Source: a virus
Virus record (IMG/VR): IMGVR_UViG_3300042314_001108
Coordinates: 1-48,982 of that record
Length of the DNA stretch: 48,982 nucleotides
Strand: one strand, 5' to 3'
How positions within the stretch are numbered: position 1 is the stretch's first letter; the number at the start of each line of letters is the position of its first letter. The position numbers and the translations under genes were made by a program. Under the pieces are notes generated by a model, which saw only the letters and a program-made list of their open reading frames with translations, made no database searches and was not told the DNA's origin. Below, in pieces: positions 1 to 8,024 of this stretch.

Positions 1-1
1 T

Positions 2-124
2 TTCTTCTTTGGTGGAACTGAATATGATGAATGGTACTTTGATGGTATTGAAAACACTATTGAGATTTTAGAAGAAGCATTATATGATACGAGTGCTGAT
101 TACTATTATTCTTCATCTTGGTAA
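2..124 (+). CDS. C-terminal fragment of a hypothetical protein (5' truncated by window edge)
   Basis: An open frame enters from the left edge and ends at a TAA, giving 40 residues rich in acidic and aromatic amino acids and ending YYYSSSW. The next gene starts 1 base after the stop, the spacing typical of this window, which supports it being a real gene end. No family is recognisable from the fragment. Confidence 0.5.
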   Translation, partial: FFFGGTEYDEWYFDGIENTIEILEEALYDTSADYYYSSSW

Positions 125-125
125 T

Positions 126-392
126 ATGAAAAGGATACTAACATTCTATACGATTATCATAGTACTAGGTGCTATGATTTTCGGAGCTTGTATGAATGAA
201 CCAATGTCCAAAGAACGATTGGGTAAGGATGATGGATTTGAAGTAGAATACCTTTTTGATAAAGATGGTGTAAAGGTGTATCGTTTCTATGATAATGGAC
301 ACTACCATTATTTTACAACCAAAGGCGAAATCATTTCCGTACAAACACAAACTAAAAATCAAACTTACAACGAAAACATAAAATCTTATTAA
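126..392 (+). CDS. small predicted lipoprotein (DUF4884-like)
   Basis: An 88-residue protein starting MKRILTFY, then a hydrophobic stretch ending in the lipobox-like IFGAC, which predicts export and lipidation at the Cys. The mature part carries 'DGVKVYRFYDNGHYHYF', which resembles the small Bacteroidetes lipoprotein family DUF4884 (recalled, not searched). An upstream in-frame start at 84 would add 14 residues but would overlap the previous gene and spoil the signal peptide, so 126 is preferred. Function unknown; phage lipoproteins of this size sometimes act in superinfection exclusion, which is speculative here. Confidence 0.7.
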   Translation: MKRILTFYTIIIVLGAMIFGACMNEPMSKERLGKDDGFEVEYLFDKDGVKVYRFYDNGHYHYFTTKGEIISVQTQTKNQTYNENIKSY

Positions 393-393
393 T

Positions 394-558
394 ATGGAAC
401 TAACATTAGGAGATTTACAACAAATTGAATTGATTTGTGTAGAAGCATCTGCTTGGGGATTGCGAGATGAGGTAGTGGATGCAGCGGAAACGCTTATAAA
501 AGAAGGATACGAACCGGTGGTAGCGTATGAGATTGCATTTGAAGAATGGGTTAAATAA
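394..558 (+). CDS. hypothetical 54-aa protein
   Basis: A short ATG frame (MELTLGDLQQIELIC...) begins 1 base after the preceding stop and ends 11 bases before the next start, filling the gap exactly. It is predicted to be mostly helical (AAETLIKEGYEPVVAYEIAFEEW). Tight operon spacing and phage-like composition support coding. No known family recognised. Confidence 0.6.
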   Translation: MELTLGDLQQIELICVEASAWGLRDEVVDAAETLIKEGYEPVVAYEIAFEEWVK

Positions 559-569
559 AACAATAAACT

Positions 570-1133
570 ATGAGCAATTTACAAACTTACATAAAGTATT
601 ACGAAGATAACGTCCAATTAGCAGCATCATTTGCTAATAAAGGCGAGATGGGTATGGTACGTTCCACTATGAAAGAGGTGGTAGAAGGATTGTTGGATTT
701 GATTTGGAAAACTGAAATCGGTGGTGAATCAAAGAAGAACGATTTCATTGAATCGGTGAGTAAAAGTGGTTATACCTTAAAGTTTCAGGTAGATAGACAC
801 CTATACCATACCGATGGAACTATGCAAAAGATTGGTGAATGTAAAGCATATTTAGATAGATGTTTTATGGAAAGGGCTAGTTCAGATTTTGGTAGAATCC
901 TAAATGGTGTCCAATCAAAACCAACTACGTTTATACTAGCATTAGAGAATAGTGTAAGTGATAAGGCATATGAATACTATATGGATGAAGGAAACATTCA
1001 CAAAGTGTTTTATCTATGTGATGGCAAACGTTCATCTACAAAACCAATCTGGCGTAATCCACACTACAAACCAATCAACGAAACAAAGTTAAAAGATTTT
1101 GTTGATTTTATTAAAAATAATTTGGATAATTAA
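570..1133 (+). CDS. putative PD-(D/E)XK restriction endonuclease-like protein
   Basis: A 187-residue protein. After a helical N-terminus it has 'GYTLKFQVDRHLYH' and then 'IGECKAYLDRC', giving candidate catalytic residues D75, E90 and K92, the D...ExK layout of PD-(D/E)XK nucleases. Size and the 'ECKAYLDR' core suggest a type II restriction enzyme-like fold. No partner methyltransferase is visible. It is followed by a promoter and a DUF262-like gene that may form a defence or nuclease module with it. Alternative: a phage nuclease for host DNA breakdown. The motif is seen; the class is inferred. Confidence 0.5.
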   Translation: MSNLQTYIKYYEDNVQLAASFANKGEMGMVRSTMKEVVEGLLDLIWKTEIGGESKKNDFIESVSKSGYTLKFQVDRHLYHTDGTMQKIGECKAYLDRCFMERASSDFGRILNGVQSKPTTFILALENSVSDKAYEYYMDEGNIHKVFYLCDGKRSSTKPIWRNPHYKPINETKLKDFVDFIKNNLDN

Positions 1134-1152
1134 AATTTTATTTGTATCTTTG
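1122..1152 (+). promoter_or_regulatory. Bacteroidetes-type promoter (TTG-N20-TATCTTTG)
   Basis: TTG at 1122-1124 and TATCTTTG at 1145-1152, spaced by 20 nt, match the -33/-7 elements of the primary sigma factor of Bacteroidetes. It overlaps the 3' end of the preceding gene and lies 20 bases before the start at 1173. Confidence 0.75.
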
Positions 1153-1172
1153 TAAAATAAAATGGTTTGTAA

Positions 1173-2969
1173 ATGACGCCATTATTAAGTTCATTTAAAA
1201 AAATAAAAATTAGTATGACAAAGCAAGAAAAAAATGAGCAATTGACTCGTTTAATGGAGATGACTCCACCTGTATGGCTAACGCCCGAGAAGTATAAATT
1301 ATTTTTAGATAATAGAGATACTTTAAAACAAAAATTTAATTTTGTTCGCCACATTAATGAATTGTTTGGTGAATATGGAATTTCATATGAAGATGGGTAT
1401 TCCGATAAAGCTTGGAAAGCTTGGAATATATCAGTAGGTCCAAAATTTTTGATAGATAAATATTTAAAATCAGAAATAATATCAGACCCAACTTCAGGTC
1501 AAGACCCGAAGACTTTAACAAATGAAAACATAAAAACCGCTAGTATTCACGCCGGTAGACATTGGGGTTCTTTAAAAGAATTAAACAGCGATAGTTCTCC
1601 AAAAAATTCACCAGCCGAATGGATTAATTTTGGTACATTTAATCTTATTGTATTAGATGGAAAATTATGTATTACACCAATAAATGTAGAACATAGATTA
1701 TGGGCATTAATCGGGTTTCCTTTGAATTTGGTAAAATTGGAAAGCAAAAATGAATTATGGTACTACCATGAGGATTTACCAGAACAATATGATTCCTCAT
1801 TAAACAAAATGGTAAATGGTATTAAAGTAAATGGGTTATATCTATCCGAAATTGTTGAAAAATGTGAACAAAATGGTGTAATTCTTACCGAAGATGCAAT
1901 TCTTAAAAGATTTTATCAAAATCAATTTAAATTTCAATTTTTACCATTTTATTCACAATCCGAAACTGAAAAATATTTTCAAGAAATTAACAGTTCCTCA
2001 AGTAAATCGGAAGCTCAATTACTTCACGCAGAACCACATGAGCTTCAATATTGGATAAAAGAGTTTTCATCCGTAAAAGTTTCAAAGTTTACACCCGCTG
2101 AAAAATCATTACATCCTATTTTTCAGACTTTAAGTAATATCCAATTAATAAAATTGGAATCCTTTATGATTGCACACACAGTGTTACAAATGAATTTAAA
2201 TTCTTATAAATTCATTCCACATTCGGATAAAGCACTTGTTGGACTATTTCATAAGAATAAAAATAATGTAACAGAAAAGCATAAAGATGAAATTATTAAT
2301 GATTTGGATTGGCTATATTCGGTAATATCAAAATCGGATATTACGGTTGATATTACAAAAGCATTAGCTCAACATTTCTTAAAAATAAGATACTATTTAG
2401 ATGAATGTGGTAAGGTAATTGCGGATAAAACATTATTTATTAATTCTTGGAATGAATGGTTTTTTAAAAATCAAAAGGATGATGATGAAAAAATGACCAT
2501 ATTCGCCGGTCATTGGAGAAAATCAACGGCAGAGGAACACCAAAACGCATGGAAAATTATATTGAAAGATTTTTTATCAAAACATGAAGAAATTGGTATA
2601 ACATATAAATCAAATTTAGTACCTCGTTTATTTTCCGAATCTGTTATTTATGATTCATATATTCAAAATCAAAAAAAGGATGTTGATAATAATATATTAA
2701 CAACAAAGCCAGTTGGTGGACATATTATTTCAGATATGGAACTTATACGAATGACTAAAATTGAAAGAGATTTAGCATTTGAATTAGAAGGTATTGCTGA
2801 TAAATTTAATTTTGATAAAAATTGTAGAGCTATGAGTCATTATCACAATTTAAGAATGGGCGTTTTGCGATTAAGTGAGTATTTACCAATTATTGATAAC
2901 GAAAAAATGGTTAGAGAGGCTCGTATTAAAAAGTATAACGAACTAAAGAAAAAGGAAATATTAGTATAA
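1173..2969 (+). CDS. DUF262/ParB-like protein, possible GmrSD-related nuclease
   Basis: A 598-residue protein. 'NVEHRLWALIGF' (about 172-182) resembles the DGQxRL signature of DUF262 (GmrS/ParB-like NTP-binding domain). 'YFQEINSSSSKSEAQLL' (about 268-284) resembles its following 'iN.g..ls..e' segment, but the canonical D and Q are replaced by E and H. A C-terminal 'GGHIISD...MSHYHNLRMGVLR' could be an HNH-like remnant. The gene is clearly more AT-rich than its neighbours, has its own promoter, and is closed by a hairpin terminator at 2996, so it looks like an acquired moron. The start at 1215 (MTKQEKN) is an alternative; 1173 fits the usual promoter-to-start distance of about 20. Function inferred at low confidence. 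Confidence 0.55.
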   Translation: MTPLLSSFKKIKISMTKQEKNEQLTRLMEMTPPVWLTPEKYKLFLDNRDTLKQKFNFVRHINELFGEYGISYEDGYSDKAWKAWNISVGPKFLIDKYLKSEIISDPTSGQDPKTLTNENIKTASIHAGRHWGSLKELNSDSSPKNSPAEWINFGTFNLIVLDGKLCITPINVEHRLWALIGFPLNLVKLESKNELWYYHEDLPEQYDSSLNKMVNGIKVNGLYLSEIVEKCEQNGVILTEDAILKRFYQNQFKFQFLPFYSQSETEKYFQEINSSSSKSEAQLLHAEPHELQYWIKEFSSVKVSKFTPAEKSLHPIFQTLSNIQLIKLESFMIAHTVLQMNLNSYKFIPHSDKALVGLFHKNKNNVTEKHKDEIINDLDWLYSVISKSDITVDITKALAQHFLKIRYYLDECGKVIADKTLFINSWNEWFFKNQKDDDEKMTIFAGHWRKSTAEEHQNAWKIILKDFLSKHEEIGITYKSNLVPRLFSESVIYDSYIQNQKKDVDNNILTTKPVGGHIISDMELIRMTKIERDLAFELEGIADKFNFDKNCRAMSHYHNLRMGVLRLSEYLPIIDNEKMVREARIKKYNELKKKEILV

Positions 2970-2995
2970 TTAATTTTATTAAAAATAACATGAGA

Positions 2996-3022
2996 AACAC
3001 TTGGAATATCCAAGTGTTTTTT
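2996..3022 (+). terminator. intrinsic terminator
   Basis: A 9-bp perfect stem AACACTTGG / CCAAGTGTT with a 5-nt loop is followed directly by a T run (3017-3022). It lies 27 bases after the stop of the DUF262-like gene. The right side overlaps the next promoter. Confidence 0.8.
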
Positions 3023-3031
3023 GTATATTTG
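3001..3031 (+). promoter_or_regulatory. promoter embedded in the terminator hairpin
   Basis: TTG at 3001-3003, in the left arm of the terminator stem, and TATATTTG at 3024-3031 are separated by exactly 20 nt, the spacing used throughout this window. The start codon at 3049 is 18 bases downstream. Confidence 0.75.
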
Positions 3032-3048
3032 TACTTAAAGAAAATATT

Positions 3049-3918
3049 ATGGCTCGCGTATCCTATTCACGGTATTCAATGTACACCACCTGCCCGCAAC
3101 AATACAAGTTCAACTACATAGATAAGTTGGGTGTATATTCAGGCAGTATTCACACAATCTTTGGTACTGCATTCCACGAAACCTTACAACACTATTTAGA
3201 TATATTCTATAATCGCACAAAGAAAGAGGCAAATGAAATCAACTTACCACAACTTCTCAAAGAACGGCTTGTAGATACTTTTAAGAAGGAGCACGAAGGA
3301 TTCGAAGAAGGAAAATTCGTATGTAGTAAAGATGAACTAATGGAGTTCTACAATGATGGAGTTATTTGCTTGGAGTGGTTCAAAAAGCATGGTGATGATT
3401 TCTTCACAAAGAAAGGTTGGGAATTGGTAGGTATTGAGTTACCACTAAACGTTCAGTTAAAACCCAATGTAAGTATGTTGGGGTATTTGGATATAGTAAT
3501 ACGCCACAAAGAGTTCAATCTATTAAAGATTATTGACTTCAAAACATCTACTCGTGGGTGGACTAAAGAACAAAAGGCGGACAAAACTAAACTAAACCAA
3601 TTACTATTATACAAACATTATTATTCAGAGCAATACAATCATCCGATAGATAGAATACAGGTTGAGTTCCAAATCATTAAACGTAAGATTAGTGAGAATA
3701 CGGAATACACCATCCCACGTATTTCCAAATTAGTTCCCGCTAATGGTGGTCCATCGGTGGCTCGTGCAGTTAAAGATTTTATGAGGTTCGTAGATTCAGT
3801 ATTCAACGAAGATGGAACAGATAATTTAGATGCAGATTATACACCAAATCCTGGTGAGGGCAATAAGAATTGTAGATTCTGTGAATTTAAGGATAGATGC
3901 CCTGCTCGCCAAAAATAA
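3049..3918 (+). CDS. PD-(D/E)XK nuclease with Cas4/AddB-type Fe-S cluster
   Basis: A 289-residue RecB/Cas4-superfamily nuclease. Visible motifs in order: C15 (YTTCPQQYKF), H43 (FGTAFHE), GYLD then IIDFKTS (the D...DxK catalytic core), QLLLYKHYY (QxxxY motif), and C275/C278/C284 (CRFCEFKDRC). One N-terminal and three C-terminal Cys is the classic 4Fe-4S arrangement of Cas4 and AddB. No Cas1/Cas2 or CRISPR is present, so a phage recombination, replication or DNA-degradation exonuclease is more likely than a CRISPR role. ATG at 3049 is chosen over an upstream in-frame codon because it follows the promoter. Confidence 0.85.
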   Translation: MARVSYSRYSMYTTCPQQYKFNYIDKLGVYSGSIHTIFGTAFHETLQHYLDIFYNRTKKEANEINLPQLLKERLVDTFKKEHEGFEEGKFVCSKDELMEFYNDGVICLEWFKKHGDDFFTKKGWELVGIELPLNVQLKPNVSMLGYLDIVIRHKEFNLLKIIDFKTSTRGWTKEQKADKTKLNQLLLYKHYYSEQYNHPIDRIQVEFQIIKRKISENTEYTIPRISKLVPANGGPSVARAVKDFMRFVDSVFNEDGTDNLDADYTPNPGEGNKNCRFCEFKDRCPARQK

Positions 3919-3942
3919 TTCATTTATTTTCGTAATTTTTTG

Positions 3943-3973
3943 TATATATTTATATATTCTATATATTTATATA
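3943..3973 (+). promoter_or_regulatory. tandem 14-mer, candidate phage-specific promoter/operator
   Basis: TATATATTTATATA occurs twice (3943-3956 and 3960-3973), 17 nt apart, just before the ribbon-helix-helix gene at 3984. Close copies lie before 10522 and 33928. It could be a phage-specific promoter or the RHH protein's own operator. It does not match the TTG-N20-TAnnTTTG promoter pattern. Confidence 0.4.
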
Positions 3974-3983
3974 TATAAAATAA

Positions 3984-4193
3984 ATGATTATGAAAAAAGC
4001 AGAAACTAAACTGACTTCGGTAAAGATAATCTCTGATTTATATCAAACATTTAGGGTTGCATCGGTAAGTGAGCACGGAATAACTCTTCAAAAGTTGGTA
4101 AATCGTAGTATAAATCTTTATTTGAACGATGAGAATTACAAAAACAATTTAAACAATTATAATAAACTACAAATTAGCGGTTCAGCATTTTAA
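3984..4193 (+). CDS. ribbon-helix-helix DNA-binding protein
   Basis: A 69-residue protein. 'KLTSVKIISDLYQTFRVAS' (a beta strand with alternating polar residues, then a helix) followed by 'GITLQKLVNRSINLYLND' matches the Arc/CopG/MetJ RHH layout. Such proteins dimerise and bind DNA with paired beta strands, often repressing their own operon. It is the first gene of the glycosyltransferase run, downstream of a repeated 14-mer that could be its operator (inference). Start could be 3984 or 3990 (MIMKK/MKK). Confidence 0.65.
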   Translation: MIMKKAETKLTSVKIISDLYQTFRVASVSEHGITLQKLVNRSINLYLNDENYKNNLNNYNKLQISGSAF

Positions 4194-4199
4194 TAAGTT

Positions 4200-5594
4200 A
4201 TGGCAAAAAAGAAAATTCTATTACTCTCCGATGACCTACGAATGGCAAGTGGTATTGCTAATATGTCAAAGCAATTCGTATTAGGTACATTAAAAGATTT
4301 CGATTGGGTACAAATCGGTGCAGCGGTAAAACATCCAGAAGAAGGTAAGATTATGGATTTGTGTGATGATGTTCGTAAGAGAACGGGTATCGAAGACGCA
4401 TATGTAAAAATTTACCCATCATCAGGTTATGGTACTGCGGATTCATTACGTCAAATCATCAATATGGAAAACCCAGATGCAATCCTACACTTTACAGACC
4501 CGAGATATTGGATTTGGTTATACCAAATTGAGCACGAAATTCGTCAAAATATTCCAATCCTATTCTATCACATTTGGGATGATTTACCAGACCCACAATA
4601 CAACAGAGATTATTTAGAGAGTTGTGATTGGGTTGGTACTATATCAAGACAAACCTATGGTATTACTCGTAGAGTATGGGGTATGCATGCTAAATCACGT
4701 TGGAAGCAACCTGCGGATTGGCAAGTAAAGTATGTACCACATGGTATCAACGGAACTGATTACAAACCAGAAAAAGTTGATGATAAGTTCTACAAAGAGG
4801 TATTGGGTGATAAGAAATATGATTTCGTAGCATATTGGAACAACCGAAACATTCGTAGAAAGCAAGCAATTGATGTGATTGTTTCATTCAGAGATTTCGT
4901 AAATAATCTACCAGAAGAAAAGCGTGATAAATGTGCTCTATTGATGCACACACAAAAGGTAGATGAGAATGGAACTGATTTACCAAAGGTGGTAGCAGAT
5001 TTATGTCCGGGTATCAATGTGATATTTGATGATAGAAAGTGGAATGAGCAACAACTAAACCAACTATACAATATAGCAGATGTTACCCTAAACATTTCAT
5101 CAGCGGAAGGATTTGGATTGGCTAGTGCAGAAAGTATCGTAGCGGGAACACCTGTTATTGTAAATGTAACTGGTGGATTGCAAGACCAATGTGGTTTCCG
5201 TTGGAAAGATAGTGGAGTAGCATTAAACGAAGAAGATTATGTAGAGATTGGTTCTTTGCATGATTGGAGAAAGTATGAAGATAAAGTAACTTGGGGAGAT
5301 TGGGTAATTCCAATATGGAGTCGTTCTCGTTCTTATACAGGTTCACCTCCAACACCATACATTATGGAAGACCATGTGGATAACTTTGAAGTAGCATCGG
5401 CATTGCGTGAGTTATACAATATGGGTAGAGAAGAAAGAAAAGCATTAGGATTGAAAGGTAGAGAATGGGCATTAGGTGAAGGTGGGTTATCATTAGAGAA
5501 TATGTGTAAAACTATGACAGATGGTATCAACGATGCATTGACAAACTTTACACCGAGAAAAAAACACGAGATTTTTACATTAGATATTAAATAA
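4200..5594 (+). CDS. GT-B fold glycosyltransferase (GT4-like)
   Basis: A 464-residue protein. N-terminal Rossmann start KKILLLSDDLRMASGIANM (the glycine-rich acceptor-side loop), then a C-terminal domain with 'YVPHGINGTDY' and 'SSAEGFGLASAESIVAGTPVI', the E-x7-E donor-binding motif of GT4 retaining glycosyltransferases. It transfers a sugar from an activated donor to an unknown acceptor. It heads a cassette with another GT-B, three GT-A enzymes and FkbM, so they may build a glycan on DNA, virion proteins or the host surface. Starts 6 bases after the RHH gene. Confidence 0.85.
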   Translation: MAKKKILLLSDDLRMASGIANMSKQFVLGTLKDFDWVQIGAAVKHPEEGKIMDLCDDVRKRTGIEDAYVKIYPSSGYGTADSLRQIINMENPDAILHFTDPRYWIWLYQIEHEIRQNIPILFYHIWDDLPDPQYNRDYLESCDWVGTISRQTYGITRRVWGMHAKSRWKQPADWQVKYVPHGINGTDYKPEKVDDKFYKEVLGDKKYDFVAYWNNRNIRRKQAIDVIVSFRDFVNNLPEEKRDKCALLMHTQKVDENGTDLPKVVADLCPGINVIFDDRKWNEQQLNQLYNIADVTLNISSAEGFGLASAESIVAGTPVIVNVTGGLQDQCGFRWKDSGVALNEEDYVEIGSLHDWRKYEDKVTWGDWVIPIWSRSRSYTGSPPTPYIMEDHVDNFEVASALRELYNMGREERKALGLKGREWALGEGGLSLENMCKTMTDGINDALTNFTPRKKHEIFTLDIK

Positions 5595-5597
5595 GTT

Positions 5598-6863
5598 ATG
5601 GCAGAAGTTAAAAAACCTTTACTATTATTTCAAGGACCCGTATCTACAAGGAGTGGATATGGGGACCATGCACGAGATTTGGTTCGTTCCCTAATTCAAT
5701 TAGATAAATACGATGTTCGTATCATTTCAACTCGTTGGGGAGCAACTCCAATGACAGCACTAACTGCCGAAGATGGTGAAATCTTACAACGAATTGTTGT
5801 TGGTGTAGATAGAAAGCCAGATGTTTATATTCAGGTGACCGTACCAAATGAGTTCCAGCCTATGGGTACTTACAACATTGGTATTACGGCTGGTATTGAA
5901 ACTACGGCTTGTTCAGTTGATTTCATACAAGGATGTAATCGTATGGATTTAATTATTGTACCATCGGAGTTTTCGAAAGATGTGTTGGTTAAAACTATTT
6001 ATAGTGAAACCGATAGAAATACCCAAAAGGTAATCAAACAACATAAATTGGAAAAACCAATTGAGGTTTTGTTTGAGGGATACAATGAAAAGTTCTTTGG
6101 TAAGAAGTCTGAAATTAAAATGCCAGAATTGGATAAGATTAAAGAAGATTTTGCTTATCTATTTGTAGGACATTGGTTGAAAGGTGATTTAGGACACGAT
6201 AGAAAAGATGTAGGTATGATGATTAAATCATTCTGCCACGCATTTCGTGGACAAAAGAACCCACCTGCACTTATCTTAAAAACATCATCGGCAGGTTTCT
6301 CTGTAATGGATAGAGAAGCAACTATGGGTAAATTAGAAGAGGTTACGGAAGAGTTTGGTAAAAACATCCCACCAATCTATTTACTACATGGTGAGTTAAG
6401 TGATGAGGAAATGAATGCACTATACCAACATCCAAAAGTAAAAGCTATGGTTTCATTTACACATGGTGAAGGATTTGGTAGACCTCTATTAGAGTTCAGC
6501 TTAACAGGTAAGCCAGTTGTAGCATCTAATTGGAGTGGGCATTTAGATTTCTTAAAAAGTGGAGCAGTATTGTTAGATGGTGAGTTAAAAGATATACACC
6601 CATCAGCACAAGACCAATTTATTTTAGAAGGAACAAAGTGGTTCTATGTGAATTATACTGGAGCAATTAAAACATTAACTGATATTTATAAGGGATACGA
6701 TAAGTACAAAATTGCATCATCTCAATTAGGAAAACAAAACCAACAAAACTTTGGTTTGGAAAAAATGACTAAATTGTTTGATACCATTTTAACTAAATAT
6801 GTTCCAACAATAAAGCAGTTTATTCCATTAAACATTCCAAAGTTGACTAAAGTAGATGAATAA
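5598..6863 (+). CDS. GT-B fold glycosyltransferase (GT4-like)
   Basis: A 421-residue protein starting LLLFQGPVSTRSGYGDHAR (acceptor loop). It has 'IETTACSVDFIQGCNRMD' and 'VPSEFSKDVLVKT' in the middle, and 'FTHGEGFGRPLLEFSLTGKP' near residue 300, the E-x7-E motif. The architecture matches GT4-family retaining glycosyltransferases. It starts 3 bases after the previous glycosyltransferase and its end overlaps the next start by 8 bases, so the genes are co-transcribed. Acceptor unknown. Confidence 0.85.
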   Translation: MAEVKKPLLLFQGPVSTRSGYGDHARDLVRSLIQLDKYDVRIISTRWGATPMTALTAEDGEILQRIVVGVDRKPDVYIQVTVPNEFQPMGTYNIGITAGIETTACSVDFIQGCNRMDLIIVPSEFSKDVLVKTIYSETDRNTQKVIKQHKLEKPIEVLFEGYNEKFFGKKSEIKMPELDKIKEDFAYLFVGHWLKGDLGHDRKDVGMMIKSFCHAFRGQKNPPALILKTSSAGFSVMDREATMGKLEEVTEEFGKNIPPIYLLHGELSDEEMNALYQHPKVKAMVSFTHGEGFGRPLLEFSLTGKPVVASNWSGHLDFLKSGAVLLDGELKDIHPSAQDQFILEGTKWFYVNYTGAIKTLTDIYKGYDKYKIASSQLGKQNQQNFGLEKMTKLFDTILTKYVPTIKQFIPLNIPKLTKVDE

Positions 6864-7389
6864 CCTATACTATTATATTCCATACTTTTATTTAGAAAGA
6901 AATACTACAAAAACTCAAATAAAAAATGGTGGGTTTTATAGATTATATGGATATGATTATGTAGATGGAACAAAAAAAGCATATGGAGCTTCACAAACTC
7001 CACTCTTATTGGTATTGGGTTTTAACAGAGGTGATAAATTATTACATTGCATAAAGTTAAACTCAATACCTTTAAGAGTATTTAGTCAATTGATGAAAAA
7101 GATACAAGACCCATTGTATGTAGTTGCTTTGTTGAAAGATATACAAGATACAAACACAGAATTAAGTGAAAACTTACAATATAGTAAAGAAGGTAAAGCA
7201 ATAAAGATAGATAGAACGGGTTCTCAATTTTATCAAAAGCAAGTTAAAAATAATACACTACTTAAAAACTACGATTGTTATAGAACCTATAAAATACCTG
7301 GATTAAAACGATTGGGTGAAATATATTTCAACGTAGAAAAGTTGGGTAAGAAAATAGGTTTAACAATACAACCTGTTGGTAGACAATAA
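6856..7389 (+). CDS. hypothetical phage protein in glycosyltransferase cassette
   Basis: A 177-residue basic, Tyr-rich protein (MNNLYYYIPYFYLER...). It contains 'GASQTPLLLVLGFNRGDKL' followed by 'LHCIKLNSIPLRVFSQLM', vaguely like small conserved T4-type myovirus proteins with a 'P.l..lg...g..lh.i.l' core, but I cannot name the family. It overlaps the preceding glycosyltransferase by 8 bases and precedes a GT2 gene, so it is translated with the cassette. No signal peptide or membrane segment. Confidence 0.65.
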   Translation: MNNLYYYIPYFYLERNTTKTQIKNGGFYRLYGYDYVDGTKKAYGASQTPLLLVLGFNRGDKLLHCIKLNSIPLRVFSQLMKKIQDPLYVVALLKDIQDTNTELSENLQYSKEGKAIKIDRTGSQFYQKQVKNNTLLKNYDCYRTYKIPGLKRLGEIYFNVEKLGKKIGLTIQPVGRQ

Positions 7390-7397
7390 AATAGATT

Positions 7398-8024
7398 ATG
7401 AAAATAAGTTACGCAGTTACAGTATCCAATGAAATAATTGAGATACAAAATCTTATAGGGAGATTATCCGCTCACAAACGTGAGGAAGATGAAATCGTAG
7501 TTCAATTTGATTCACCCACCGCAACGATTCCAGTTGTTGAATATCTAAACAAATCGGTAATTGATGGTTCAATTCAACATTTAGTATCATTTCCATTAAA
7601 CGGCGATTTCGGACAGTTCAAACAACACTTAAATCAAAATTGTAATGGAGATTGGATTTTCCAATTAGATGCAGATGAGGATTTAGACCCACAACTTATA
7701 GAAAACCTACATACTATTTTAGAGGGAAATCCAGAGATAGATATGTTTTGGCTACCACGTATCAACATCGTAAATGGTTTAACACCCGAAGATATTACGA
7801 AGTGGGGATGGAATATGAGTGAGCAAGGTTGGGTAAATTATCCAGATGTACAAGGTAGATTGTACCGAAACAAACAAGGTATTTATTGGGCAGGTAAGGT
7901 ACATGAGAAAGTACAAGGATACGAAAGTTATTCTATTTTCCCACCAGAAGAAATATATTCAATCAAACACATCAAAGATATAGATAGACAACGTAAACAA
8001 AACGATTTCTATGAGCAACTATAA
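7398..8024 (+). CDS. GT2-like glycosyltransferase (GT-A fold)
   Basis: A 208-residue protein. N-terminus KISYAVTVSNE, 'EDEIVVQFDSPTA', then 'GDWIFQLDADEDLDPQLIE' with a DAD (DxD) metal/nucleotide-sugar motif near residue 92, and 'QGRLYRN..IYWAGKVHEKV' typical of small GT2 enzymes of the SunS/WaaE type. The last 14 bases overlap the next gene. Expected to transfer a sugar with divalent-metal help; acceptor unknown. Confidence 0.75.
   Translation: MKISYAVTVSNEIIEIQNLIGRLSAHKREEDEIVVQFDSPTATIPVVEYLNKSVIDGSIQHLVSFPLNGDFGQFKQHLNQNCNGDWIFQLDADEDLDPQLIENLHTILEGNPEIDMFWLPRINIVNGLTPEDITKWGWNMSEQGWVNYPDVQGRLYRNKQGIYWAGKVHEKVQGYESYSIFPPEEIYSIKHIKDIDRQRKQNDFYEQL

Noticed and set aside
165-563. Minus-strand open frames (this one and many others throughout)
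   Set aside because: All sit opposite well-supported + strand genes, carry no recognisable motif and have no promoter or start context on the minus strand.
3049-3918. CRISPR-Cas system
   Set aside because: A Cas4-like nuclease alone is present; no repeat array, Cas1 or Cas2 is visible.
3943-3973. T4-type late promoter TATAAATA
   Set aside because: The reverse complement contains TATAAATA, but the genes lie on the + strand, so the orientation does not fit the T4 late promoter.
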